From contig JAECUM010003630.1 in assembly GCA_016617855.1 (NCBI GenBank), positions 1 through 64,000 of the forward strand: 64,000 nucleotides of DNA, in the 5' to 3' direction. The notes under the pieces were generated by a model, which was not told where the DNA came from, ran no database searches, and was given only the letters and a program-made list of their open reading frames with translations. Made by a program: the position numbers and the translations under genes. Positions within the stretch are counted from its first letter, which is position 1, and each line of letters starts with the position of its first letter. Positions 11,675-23,689 of this stretch are shown here, one piece after another. Source of the stretch: Megalonaias nervosa (taxonomy: Eukaryota > Mollusca > Bivalvia > Unionida > Unionidae).

Positions 11675-12152
11675 AACAAGTTGCAGACCTGCCAACCCTG
11701 ACGAGTCTGTCTCAGTAAGGCAGTTGATTTTTCTCTGTAAGAATGACCAGTTTTCAGTAAGGTGTAACAAAATATCAATAACTGCATTTGTAAAGCTGGA
11801 AAACGTAAATAAAAGTTCGACGCAGCAATGATAAACATTATTTTCAACTGAAAAGTTTGCAAAGTACGCGTAGACTTTATTTACCACAGTTGCACAAACT
11901 TTAGTTCCAAACCTGGGATGTAACTCAATGGCTTGTTGCTATCTCTCAACTTGACGTAATTCTTTTTCCATTTCACATGATGACTGCAATCATATCTCAC
12001 ACCATGAGACATACTCAAATCAACATGTTATGTCCAATAAATGTAATTGTGTCCCTTCCTGCTTTTACTCATAAGAATCTGAATACTCTTTTTTATTCTT
12101 CTGTGTTGATTATTAACACTTTTTTAGAAGCTTAATTTTTCCTTTCATCTTA

Positions 12153-12631
12153 AGGACACATGGTACTAATGGTATGGAAAAATGGGAACCAGCCTGGAAA
12201 TAGGTGAACATAAAATACAGTATATATGGGTTTGAGTGGCCAGGATTGGTTAATAATGCAAGTTATGTTTTAGGAAAAAGAATCTTTCGAGAGCTTATCC
12301 TAGTTGTAAGTGAAAAAAAAAATAGAGACATTGTTTTATTGATGGAATATCAGTCCTTTAACAGTCTTGAGTTTGGAACACTCATTTCTAAAATTAGCAC
12401 CTGACTCTTTGGCACGGAATTGAAAGCACATGTTTCAAACACATGCTGGTCCAGAAAATGCAACAGCTCCTATCCTTTCCTCTACAGAGAAGAAGACTTC
12501 CAAGTTTCATCTATACTGATAAATATGGGTTTGATCTTGAGCACTCAGAAATTTGAAGTTATTGAATTTTTAATATCATGGTGTTTGCATAGGTTTACTA
12601 TGGGAACTGAATCAGTACCATGATTCCTTTA
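12153..12631 (+). repeat. 0.48-kb direct duplication, copy 1
   Basis: It runs from aggacacatggtactaatgg to atgattccttta and is closely similar (mostly single-base changes) to 13533-14009. Short ORFs occur in both copies but their frames differ through small indels, so coding is unlikely. Confidence 0.92.
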
Positions 12632-13532
12632 GACAGCTACAGCAATACAGTAACTCCACATATGCAGGTGTAATTAACATTACTATAATTGCAATCATAT
12701 GGTTTTATTTGCGGATAACAAGCAAAAGTAATACCTTTTCTAAACCACAAAGTGACTTTCAGTGGGTTTTTAAACACATATTCAGATATATCAACTGTTG
12801 CCAAGAAGGGGGGAGGGGGAACAGGGTGTAGATTTGACTATGTTAGGTGGAGTGTTTTGCACTTTGGTTCATATCTAAGCAATACATATATAAAATTTAT
12901 ACAATTTACCATCTTTAGAGTAATTATAGTAAGAAATATGATATTTCCTACTTGTGTTTTGAAATGTAATGCATCAGATATGATCACTTAGCTCTCTTCC
13001 ACTATGCTTAATGGGGATGACCTCTCATGACTTTGCACCCCACTAATTTCTTTCAGTGAATGTTCTGAAACTTCATATTTTGCATTTTAATGGACTTATG
13101 TCTACCTTACTTGAGTTTTAAATTATATGTCTTCTGGGAGGAATTTTAGGTAAATTTTGTCATTTAAATATCTTTTTCTCTAATAATACATGTACATATA
13201 GATGGTCACCTTAACCTTTAACTCCTTAATTATATAATATGACAAGGCTGGTAATATATTTCAGTATTAAATTGAAGAGAGATAAATGGTGATATTAAAA
13301 AAGATGACTCTTATTAGACAGCTTTATTTTAATATTTTTTCTTATTTTCTTAAATAAAGCTCAAATATTTAAATATTGCCAGAAATGCACCATTGCTCTT
13401 TAGGTGAAAATGAACTTGCAATATAATTTAATATTCACTAATGTAATCTTTGACAAGCAGAACTACGCACATTGCTTACTTATGTATTGAACTACTATTC
13501 TTAGGGCTGTCAAGAAAATCAAGGGTGGATAT

Positions 13533-14009
13533 AGGACACACGGTACTAATGGTATGGAAAAATGGGAACCAGCCTGGAAATGGGTGAACATAAAATACAG
13601 TATATATGGGTTTGAGTGGCCAGGATTGGTTAATAATGTAAGTTATGCTTTAGGAAAAAGAATCTTTCGAGAGCTTATCCTAGTTGTAAGTGAAAAAAAA
13701 AATAGAGACATTGTTTTATTGATGGAATTCAGTCCTTTAACAGTCTTGAGTTTGGAACACTCATTACTAAAATTAGCACCCGACTCTTTGGTGCGGAATT
13801 GAAAACACATGTTTCAAACACATGCAGGTCCAGAAAATGCAGCGGCTCATATCCTTTCTTCTACACAGAAGCTGACATCCACGTTTCATCTATACTGATA
13901 AATATAGGTTTGATCATGGGCCCTCAGAAATTTGAAGTTACTGAATTTTTAATATCATGGTGTTTGCATAGGTTTACTATGGGAACTGAATTAGAACCAT
14001 GATTCCTTA
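13533..14009 (+). repeat. 0.48-kb direct duplication, copy 2
   Basis: Second copy, 1380 bases downstream of the first, within the same 11.7-14.3-kb element. The 0.9 kb between the copies is A+T-rich single-copy sequence. Confidence 0.92.
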
Positions 14010-14699
14010 AACATGCATCACTTTCTGGGAACCATTTTAAAAAAATTCTATAATCAACAGTTTGATCATGCAGACGCATCACATGAATAAATAGGTGCAG
14101 TTTAAAGTGTCTGGGGTGCTGCTGTAAAGTTAGTCTGGTTCCCTGACTAATTTTACTAATTCTAATATGACACCCAGATCCATATTAAACACGGATGAAC
14201 CAATTATCCAGATTTTTCAGCAACCACTTTTCTGTAGTGTTTGATTGTATGCGACAAGTTCATATTTTAATGGTAATTTTCGTAAGACTTATGGCAAAAT
14301 TGTAAGAGTTGGCAGGTCTGAACAAGTATAAATATTCTAATTCAAGTAATTAAACTATAAAACTAAAAAATTTAAATTTGAGTTACTTAAGATTCCAATA
14401 TAAAGTGTGGTCAGAGATGAATAATACAAACCAATAACATACAAGGTTTCTTTAAAAGATTATCATTTGTATTTTGTAATACACACAGGTAAATTATTAA
14501 TTTGAATTATTTTAAGTGTTTCTCAGAAGGTTCTTGTGAAAAAAACATGTAAGATATAACATCCTTCTTCTTGGAAAAAACAAACTAGATGGACGGTGAA
14601 CACGTTGATCATGTAAATACATCCATGTGTCTCTTGCATCCCATGCTGACTCCATGATAGAGACAAATCTACATTAAAAAAAGGCTGAACTCTTTTGAT

Positions 14700-15530
14700 A
14701 ATAGTGCAAGCAGAATGATTGGTCAAGATGCATATCTGATGATGATGACCAGAATATATACAAAGTTTCACTGCATTCCACAAAAATCTGCAAGAGTAGT
14801 TGCACTCACAAAATTCTATCGTACATTCCATTTGTAAGTTAGAAAGGGCAACTCTTATAAAATCAAACCAGCACACACAACTGTACATTCCATTTGTCAG
14901 TTAGAAAGCACAACTCTTATAAAATCAAACCAGCACACAAAATTTGTTATTATGTGGATCTTTAGATGATAAAGTTGCATAGTGATCAATAAAAAATTTA
15001 CATGCTAGTTATGTTCATTAAAATTTCATCATGACCCATTGAAAACCAAGATTAGTTACATTCACAATATTCTGCTCTACATCATGTCCAGGTCCAAGTC
15101 CAAAACAGCATGACAAACATGGCAATAACTCATACAAATATTGTCGGATGACAGCAATTTGTTGATATGCACATTTCATATGATGATCAGAACGTGTATG
15201 AAGTTTCATAGCAATCCAATGAAAACTGATACCAGTTGTGTTTACAAGATTCTAACTACATCAGGCGCCAAGAAGAAAAGGGCAATAACTCTAATAAAAC
15301 CTGCAGTAGTTCAGTGACTTGTTGATGTATCTAAAGATGAACATAACACTTCCTAAGTTACATAGTCATCCAATGAAACCTGTAAGACTATCTGCATTCA
15401 TATGATTCAGCTAAGTCAAAACTTGCAACAAATTTTATATAAATTGCTCAAGCAAAGTGACTTCTCAACAGATTATGACCAAAACATTTTTAAAATGTCG
15501 AAGCAATCAATAAAAAAAATGGATCAAAAA
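14700..15530. repeat. Diverged tandem repeat with an internal 62-bp duplication
   Basis: Loose units of roughly 150-170 bp share 'gatgatcagaa..tgaagtttca', 'caatccaatgaaaactg' and 'ggcaataactct'. Within it, 14821-14940 is a clear two-copy 62-bp repeat starting gtacattccatttgt. Confidence 0.6.
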
Positions 15531-15599
15531 TACCATGCATTACATACTGGCATGAGCTGAAAGCCATAAGTGCAAGCTGCCATTAGTCAAAACTTATGT

Positions 15600-16550
15600 A
15601 CTGCATACTGTCTTGAGTCAGAACTGCCATGCAGGGCAATCCAGGCAGGGCATACTGCCATCAGACAAATATGCCATGCAGGGCATACTGCCATCAGTCA
15701 GAACTGTCTTGCAGTGCATACTGCCATCAGTGAAAACTGTCATGCAGTGCATTCTGCCATCAGTCAAAACTGCCATGCAGTGCATTCTGCCATCAATCAA
15801 AACTGTCATCAGACAAAACTGTCATGAGGGCATACTGCCATCAGTTAGAATGGTCATGCAGTGCATGCTGCCTTTATTTTAAAATCCATGCATGGCATAC
15901 TGCGATCAGTCAAAATGCCATGCATGGCATACTGCCATCAGTCAAAATGCCATGCATGGCATACTGCCATCAGTCAAAATACCATGCAGTGCATGCTGTC
16001 ATCAGTTCAAAAATCCATGCAGTGTATACTGCCATCAGTCAAAACTGTCATGCAATGCATACTGCCATCAGTCAAAACTGTGATGCAGGGCATACTGCCA
16101 TCAGAACTGTCATGCAGTGCATGCTGCCTTCATTTTAAAAATCCACGCATGGCATACTGCCATCAGTCAAAATGCCATGCATTGCATACTGCCATCAGTC
16201 AAAATGCCATGCAGTGCATGCTGTCAGTCAAATATCCATGCAGTGCATACTGCCATCAGTCAAAACTTTCATGCAGTGCACTCTGCCGTCAGTTATAACT
16301 GTCATGCAGGGCATACTGCCATTAGTCACAACTGTCATACAGTGCATACTTCCATCAGTCAAAACTGTCATGCAATGCATACTGCCATCAGTCACAACTG
16401 TCATGCAGGGCATACTGCCATTAATTAGAACTGTCATGCAGTGCGTGCTGCCTTCATTTTATAAATCCATGCATGGCATACTGTCATCAGTCAAAATGCC
16501 ACGCAATGCATGCTGTCATCAATCAAACATGAATGTGCATGCTGTCATCA
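15600..16550. repeat. 33-bp minisatellite (catgcagtgcatactgccat core)
   Basis: About 28 units of around 33 bp run here, for example ctgccatcag at 15721 and 15754. Longer variants with 'ttcattttaaaaatccatg' recur about every 250-300 bases, giving a higher-order pattern. Because 33 is a multiple of three, several overlapping ORFs stay open on both strands, which explains them without a gene. Confidence 0.95.
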
Positions 16551-16559
16551 AATGAAAGC

Positions 16560-17544
16560 TGATAATGGCAAATATTTACCCATTGTATTAGCAAGTGGAA
16601 ATGCTTTTTACAATATCCTGATTTTGCTTGGAAAACAACCTTGATCTGAAAACATCATTAATACAATGCAGCATTTTCTTGCAACAGCAAAGAATTTTGG
16701 GTTTACAAGAATATTTATATTACTGTGAGGTGTTCCTCATGACTAGGTACTAAACATCTATATTTTATACATGCTGCAATAATTTTTGTGATTTTGTGCT
16801 TGCTACCAACCTGAACCATTTACCTCATAAAGTGTATGGCTTTGTAGGCAGTTGACATACATGTACCAAAGTCACACAGTGACTGTGGACTATAAATAGA
16901 ACACCTATTACCTATTTGACTTCATGTGCATAGGCCTGCCTGTTAACTGTCATAGCAGTGTAATATGTTACGTGCAACAGTTATTTTAACCATTTTACAA
17001 TTTTGGTACACATCATGTATAGAAAGATTTAAGAGTAAAATCTGATCGTTATAGTTGTATAATTATCTTTCACGGAAGAATTTTTATGTGCTTTAAAATC
17101 TTGAGAGAACTCGTTCACTATCAAGCCAGTGAAGCCATGTGACCAATCATACTGCCATTTCTCATATTCAAAATTTACCAGTTCTTTGTCTACATCTACA
17201 TCACTAAATCATGTGAATTTGAAAAATTATAAAAGCTCAGTGTTGCCTACATCAATGTCAGAGCCTTTACCCAAGTTATTGATGCTTTCATAGTAATGAT
17301 TCTAATCGTCCAAACTCCGGCCAGTACTGAACAAAATCTGTGGCCTCCATTTTTGAATGTGGAGAATCCTACCAAAGTAACTTGAAATAGCAGATTACAA
17401 CTAGCTCTTAAACAGTGATCATGTGATCTGACAAAATGGTCATTTACATCAATGAATGTAGAATCTAATAGGGGGTTTTCCCCGAAGGTGGCGCTTTGAA
17501 AAAAAAAGCTCAAATTGGCTGATGTTTACAGCAGATGTCCAAAA
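16560..17544. other. Non-coding stretch, nothing recognised
   Basis: No repeat or coding region could be supported here. Confidence 0.4.
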
Positions 17545-17912
17545 GCACTTCTGTGAGAATGGTGTAGAGGTGTCCAAACTTGCTTCCATGTGAATTGGGT
17601 AGATGCGTCCAAAGGCACTTACATGAGAATGGGGTAGAGGAATCCAAGGGCACTTACATGAGAATGGGGTAGAGGGATCCAAGGGCACTTACATGAGAAT
17701 GGTGTAGAGGTGTCCAAACTTGCTTCCATGTGAATTGGGTAGATGCATCCAAAGGCACTTACATGAGAATGGGGTAGAGGAATCCAAGGGCACTTACAAG
17801 AGAATGGGGTAAAGGAATCCAAGGGCACTTACATGAGAATGGGGTAGAGGAATCCAAGGGCACTTACAAGACAATGGGGTAAAGGAATCCAAGGGCACTT
17901 ACATGAGGTAAA
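17545..17912. repeat. 35-bp minisatellite (gaatggggtagagg core)
   Basis: About ten units of 35-36 bp containing 'ccaagggcacttacatgag' and 'gaatggggtagagg', with variant units 'tgcttccatgtgaattgggt' repeated at a longer interval. Confidence 0.95.
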
Positions 17913-17949
17913 GGGTTAAACTTCAGATTCAACAATTACCTGTGAAAAC

Positions 17950-18420
17950 AAACAAGAAATGTGTTCTTCGAATATAAAATGCTCAATCACAGTGTCTGAA
18001 AAACTATCCTAAACACAAAATTCTCAGTCACGATCTCAGAAACTGACCAAAACACAAAACTGTCATTGTCCGATAACTGACCTAAACAACATGCTCAATC
18101 ACTGTATCTGAGATACTGACCTAAACACAAACTGCTCAACCACCATGTCTGAGATAATGTCTTAAACACAAACTGCTCAACCACCATGTCTGAGATACTG
18201 ACCTAAACACAAACCACTCAACCATGTCTGAGATACTCACCTAAACAAAATGCTCAACCTGTGTCTGATAAACTGACCTAAAGACAAAATGATGAACCAC
18301 AGTGTCTGAGAAAACTGACCTAATTCAAAATGCTCAATTGGGTGTCTGAGAAACTGACCTAAAGACAAAATGCTCAATCCTATGTCTCAAAAACTGACCT
18401 AAAGACAAAACTGGCAAGAC
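17950..18420. repeat. 41-bp minisatellite (actgacctaaacacaaa core)
   Basis: About eleven units with 'gtctgagaaactgacctaaa' and 'aaatgctcaaccac'. The spacing between ctgctcaacc at 18132 and 18173 is 41. Confidence 0.92.
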
Positions 18421-19082
18421 AGATGTACTAATGCTATGTGCCTTTACCAAATTTTGTGGTGAAACGTAGAAAAGCAGGTGTAATAAATGATACAAAGATT
18501 CATTTTGCGTTTCTTTTTTTAAAAAAAAAATAATTACTTGTATAATCTGCTTTAGAACCTTTATCATTTCAAAGCCTAAAAGCCTGGTTTTATTAGCTGA
18601 AAAGCCACATGCCTCGAATAACCCTGTAGTGACAACCAGTATTAGAAACATAGTTTATGCATCAGTAATACCTTTATTAGCCACTACAGGTGAGGTCCCA
18701 TAAAAAGCACACAGTCTACTTGTCTGATTCCTTTACTCATTCATATGCATATTATAAGGTTGTTGATATTAATATATCAAAAACTGAAAATTGCACAGTC
18801 AATTTCCCATGAGCATAACAAAACCTGTGCCTGTGACATTCATTAATATATAAGCCTCAATCTGACTGGGCAGGTGCTTGATTTGGAAATCAACTGCTGC
18901 AATCAAGAACTTACTAAGTGACATTTTGCAGCTGATCAATGAGACGTTTTCGTTTTGATTGTCTAGTTATTGGAAACATCAACAAAACCCAGTGAGGCTG
19001 TACAATATCAAACCAGCAGTTCTCAGTATTCTGTGGTAAAGTCACTCCTGTTACATGTAGTTCTAATGCACACAATGCAATG

Positions 19083-19262
19083 CCATTGTTATTGCACATA
19101 ATGTAGTGCCTTTGTTATAGCATATAATATAGTGCCATTATTATAACACATAATGTAGTGCTATTGTTATTGCACATAATGCAGTGCCATTGTTATAGCA
19201 CATAATGTAGAGTGCCATTGTTATAACATATAATGTAGTGTCAATGTTATAACACATAATTA
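19083..19262. repeat. 26-27-bp minisatellite (gtgccattgttat core)
   Basis: Seven or so units of 'cataatgtagtgccattgtt' type. Confidence 0.85.
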
Positions 19263-19609
19263 CTTCTGCTGCATCAATAATGAAGATAAACAGCTGCAAG
19301 TTTCATCTTTATTGATTAAAAGTTATTTATCACACGTTTGTTGAAACATACTATATAAGTGGGTAAATTTATATATACTGTTCACTGGCACATGCACATA
19401 TGTGTGCATGCCAGTATAATTTAAATAAGTAAGTAATATACTGTTCATATATGTAACTGCCCTCCCCACTTCTATTAAAGTTGAAAATGCCCACTTCTGA
19501 AAATACTAGTAGGGGAATTCCCCATCTGTGTAAATATCCAGGAAAAATCACCTTTCCTAATGTATAGATGCATACAATAATCTAGTTTAAACATTCAATC
19601 ATGAACAGC

Positions 19610-20120
19610 TGGGTCAGCTGTCATAGTGTGTCCTTGGGTAAGGCACTTTACTCCACTTGCTTTGGCACTAACAATAACATTCTTGTGTTACTGTGTTGTA
19701 AACACAGATTTAATCAAAAGTCAGTGAAGCATGAAACATGGGTCACATTGACCTACTTTTGTGATTGCAGTAGTCATCAAGATGCATAAACTTGCCAAGT
19801 TCATTATTCTAGGAATAACTGAATGTATACAGGAAAGCACCAAACCTATTAGGCCATCAGTTAAATGTGAAAAGTTAACTTGAGCCAGTAAAATATGAAA
19901 TGAAGGTCACACTGACCTTTTGTTGCATGGGTGTAGTACTAGCAGAGATGCATATCATCATCTAGTTTGATGATTCTAGCATGGACAGAGACTGAGGAAT
20001 AAATTAATCAAAGTCAATAAAGTGTGAAATATGGGTCACAGTGACATACTTTTGTGACAAGGCTTTAATACTCATAACAATGCATTCTCTCACTAAGTTT
20101 TGTGTTTCCAGGTATAACAG
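19610..20120. repeat. Diverged repeat block with a SINE-core-like motif
   Basis: 19628-19654 contains tgtccttgggtaaggcactt, a motif also at 21761-21781. After it come two or three loose units sharing 'gtgaa..atgggtcac.(t/g)tgac.tacttttgtg' and 'catcatctagttt.atgattctag'. Confidence 0.45.
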
Positions 20121-20888
20121 TATGTATACAGGTATGTAGGTAGGTAATTGTCAAAAAATGACCGAGTATACAACCATTTTGAATGTTTCTACAAAGGTAG
20201 CTTCTTTGCCCCCCATCCCCTGGGGTTAGTTTATAAGATATCCTCTAAAAGTATTCCCCAGGATCTAGGAAGAATGAAGGATCAAGATGCTATGATACCG
20301 TATGTATATATATATATATTTGCCTTCATATGTGTGGATACCAAAACAGTAGTAAAGTATTTCTACTTCTCTTCATTGTGGTGAACTAACATGGATCAAT
20401 TCCCGATCAGAACACACAGACTTTTGTATTTATTTAAAAAATTGTCTGCAAACATGCAAAACAATTCGCATTATTTTATTCATGTTCAATTTGTACAGTT
20501 AAGTTTAAGTCGACATTATAACAAGTGATTGATCAGTAGGTAAATCCACAGTATTTTATCATTATACTTGGGAGATGTAATTAACAAATTGTACAGGGAG
20601 GTAAAAGTCTCCATTATAACAGTGACTAATCTGTATGTAAACTTCAAAGATAAATCAGAAAGTTTGGTGACTGCAGTAATCTCCCTTTTCATCCATCTAC
20701 ATTTACTTGTCCCATTGGTTTCAAGTCTGGTGCAACCTTTAAAGAAAGATAAACATAATTATTGATGTATATATTGTCAAAAGAACAATATTAAATAGGA
20801 AATTGTATAGCAAGCAAAGACACAATTTACAGAAGTACTAAGCCATTCATTTTGTTAGAATACACCATACAAAGTGAGAGACATACTT

Positions 20889-20890
<2 letters not shown>

Positions 20891-20922
<32 letters not shown>
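20891..20922. repeat. (AAT)n microsatellite
   Basis: About ten perfect trinucleotide repeats. Confidence 0.97.
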
Positions 20923-21189
20923 CTGGCATGGATTATGAAATAATAACAAATGCATTATAAATATTAGTCAAGGAAAGAACAGGTTTTACCAATGTATAAT
21001 GTATAATAGGTGGCCAGCTGTAGAAACCAAAGAGCCAGATTTGCAGGAGCATTATGTTACATCAGGTTTGAGTCGAGTCCTGCCACCAGTTTTATTGTCC
21101 TAGCTTTCTGCATTAATAGTTGTAAACGATGTTTACTACTGACTCAAGGTGGCAGGGTTAATATTCACCTTAAAAATGCCAGGGAGACT

Positions 21190-21545
21190 CTCCAAAATAT
21201 GGCAGATATTGCCGACACTGGATCAAAATAAAAATAACTTGTCCTTGATTCCTTAGGAAACTATGGCAGATACTGCACATACTTAATCAAAATAATAACT
21301 TGTCTTTGATGACTTGTGAAATAATGGCAGATATTGCACACACTGAATCAATAAATAACTTGTCTTTGATGACTTGTGAAATAATGGCAGATACTGCACA
21401 TACTTAATCAAAATAATAACTTGTCTTTGATGACTTGTGAAATAATGGCAGATATTGCACACACTGAATCAATAAATAACTTATCCTTGACAACTTTTGA
21501 AAATATGACACATAATGCACTCAATGAATCAATATAAAATAACTT
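21190..21545. repeat. 60-61-bp minisatellite
   Basis: Five to six units sharing 'aataacttgtctttgatgac' and 'aatggcagatattgcacaca'; tgtctttgat starts at 21301, 21361 and 21422. Confidence 0.92.
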
Positions 21546-21714
21546 CTCTTTGATAAATTATGAAAAATTAAAAATGGCTTAATATTATGCACAAGAAATT
21601 TACATTTTGACAAAGAAAAACTGTCTGTCTGACAAAGTTTGCTTTGTCTCATTAATTTGTCCCACTATCGTAATGATAGTGAATTGATTTATTTTCATGG
21701 GTATCAATCTTTGT

Positions 21715-21850
21715 TATGTTGCAAATGATGAGGAATGGGGTTGTGTACTGTGGTGTGTGTGTCCTTGGGCAAGGCACTTTGCTCCAGTTGCCTCTCCACC
21801 AAATAAGCTATCTGTGTTGCTGTGTCATAAAACACCAAACACCACCATAA
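21715..21850 (+). repeat. Possible SINE fragment with a CORE-like motif
   Basis: It contains gtgtccttgggcaaggcact followed by ttgctccagttgcc. This resembles the conserved central domain of CORE-type SINEs (cttgggcaag.cactt). No tRNA head or tail is visible, so it is only a fragment. Confidence 0.4.
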
Positions 21851-22189
21851 ATTCAACAGCGGATTAATGTTCTTTGGGTTTTTAAATTGTTGGTTTGTAG
21901 CGACTACAAAAAACTGTCGCCAATGGATAAATGTGGATTCAATGTAAATCAAAATTTTGACTTGTCGGAGTAGAATTTTCAACAAATTGTGCTGAATTGT
22001 TCAGTTTATTAAAGAAACAGGTTGATAAAGAGGTTTGCTAAACAAGATTAACTTTCCATATTGTCTGTAATAAGTGAGATAAACAAGATTTGCTTGCTGC
22101 ATTGTATGTGACCAGGTTTGCTAAATAAGATTAGCCTGCTGTATTGTCTTTAACTTTTTATATCCTCTAATTTTCATACACCATCAATT

Positions 22190-23225
22190 CATATAAATTA
22201 TAATTATTTTTGTCTGGTAATTTTGTGTACAGAGAAATTGTTTCTTATCAAATACTTGTCAAGTGTAGGTAATTTTGAGTACAGAGAAATTGTTTCTTAT
22301 CAAATACTTGTCAACTGTAGGTAATTTTGTGTACAGAGAAGTTACTTCTTATCAAATACTTGTCAATTGTAAGTAATTCTGTGTACAGAGAAGTTACTTC
22401 TTATCAAATACTTGTCAATTGTAGGTAATTTTGTGTACAGAGAAGTTACTTCTTATCAAATACTTGTCAATTGTAGGTAATTTTGTGTCCAGAGAAATTA
22501 TTTCATATCAAATACTTGTCAATTGTCGGTAATTTTGTGTCCAGAGAAATTGTTTCTTATCAAATACTTGTCAATTGTCGGTAATTTGTGTACAGAGAAG
22601 TTACTTCTTATCAAATACTTGTAAATTGTTGGTAATTTTGTGTGCAGAGAAGTTACTTCTTATTAAATACTTGTCAATTGTAGGTAACTTTGTGTACAGA
22701 GAAGTTATTTCTTATCAAATACTCATCAATTGTAGGTAATTTTGTGTACAGAGAAGTTACTTCTTATCAATTGTTCTTATCAAATACTTGTCAACTGTAG
22801 GTAATTTTGAGTACAGAGAAATTGTTTCTTATCAAATACTTGTCAACTGTAGGTAATTTTGTGTACAGAGAAGTTACTTCTTATCAAATACTTGTCAATT
22901 GTCAGTAATTTTGTGTACAGAGAAATTGTTTCCTATCAAATACTTGTCAATTGTTGGTAATTTTGTGTACAGAGAAATTGTTTCCTATCAAATACTTGTC
23001 AATTGTCAGTAATTTTGTGTCCAGAGAAGTTACTTCTTATCAAATACTTGTCAATTGTTGGTAATTTTGTGTCCAGAGAAGTTACTTCTTATCAAATACT
23101 TGTCAATTGTTGATAATTTTGTGCATACAGAGAAGTTACTTATCAAATACTTGTCAATTGTTGGTAATAATGTGTACAGAGAAATTGTTTCTTATCAAAT
23201 ACTTGTCAATTGTAGGTAATTAAGA
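22190..23225. repeat. 52-bp minisatellite
   Basis: About 19 units with 'taattttgtgtacagagaag', 'ttacttcttatcaaatactt' and 'gtcaattgtagg'. gtaatttt recurs 52 bases apart (22269, 22321). It lies just downstream of the last visible OXCT1 exon, so it is probably in the final intron. Confidence 0.96.
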
Positions 23226-23308
23226 TTCAGATTAATATGCTGACCAATAATAACCAATACAAAAATTGCAACATACAGTATGCTGGAATATTGAAAAGTG
23301 GTACTGAC

Positions 23309-23410
23309 CTTGAATTCACAGCCAGTATTTGCCACAACATCCTCAACAGTTGTTCCCTCTGCCAGCTCTGTCAGAGTCAGCCCATTCTCATGGTCAACAG
23401 TGAACACACA
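23309..23410 (-). CDS. OXCT1: OXCT1 exon i (last exon visible), near the C-terminus
   Basis: 34 codons: CVFTVDHENGLTLTELAEGT, then TVEDVVANTGCEFK. It matches the SCOT C-terminal [24 protein letters not shown] segment. The acceptor is ttttgcag and the donor is AAG|GTCAGT. The protein should continue for about 10-15 residues (VSP..-type ending) in one more exon at lower coordinates. I searched the minus strand below 23309 by eye and found no convincing candidate. Confidence 0.95.
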
Positions 23411-23689
23411 CTGCAAAAAGACATCACTCAAACCTGTTAAAGGTTGCAGCTGTATAGAGAGAATCTAACAGTAATACTCAGTTTATTCATTTAACATGAA
23501 CAAAAAATTACGAATTAATAAACACACAATATAACCCTCAACACATGCTGCTAATATATAAAAGGGCAGAAAACTATGCTCTGAACCCTTGACCCTAACC
23601 ATGATCCAAGGGCAGGAATGCTATGGAAGGTAATGGAAGTGTACATGACATTATTGTTCATTTTAAGTAAGGTGAACACTGAATGGACA

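Larger units (their letters stand above)
11682..14320. mobile_element. Probable non-autonomous DNA transposon (hAT-like ends)
   Basis: The left end tgcagacctgccaac (11682) and right end gttggcaggtctg (to 14320) are inverted repeats of 13 bases. The 7-mer aacaagt lies just outside both (11675-11681 and 14321-14327). Ends starting CAG with a 7-8-bp duplication suggest hAT. No transposase is visible inside. The element holds the 0.48-kb direct duplication listed separately. Two extra bases (tg) before the left inverted repeat leave the exact end uncertain. Confidence 0.6.

Noticed and set aside
12204..14002. Short ORFs in the 0.48-kb duplicated block
   Set aside because: The two copies differ by frame-changing indels, so the reading is not conserved.
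14523..14888. 121-codon minus-strand ORF
   Set aside because: It lies in a diverged tandem repeat; low-complexity composition, no domain.
15570..16555. Overlapping ORFs of 63-145 codons on both strands
   Set aside because: They arise from a 33-bp repeat lacking stops in several frames, and they overlap each other extensively.
19262..19300. Last OXCT1 exon (minus-strand SSLLMQQK-stop reading)
   Set aside because: It ends like SCOT but the acceptor and phase do not fit the phase-0 end of exon i, and the residues before MQQ do not match.
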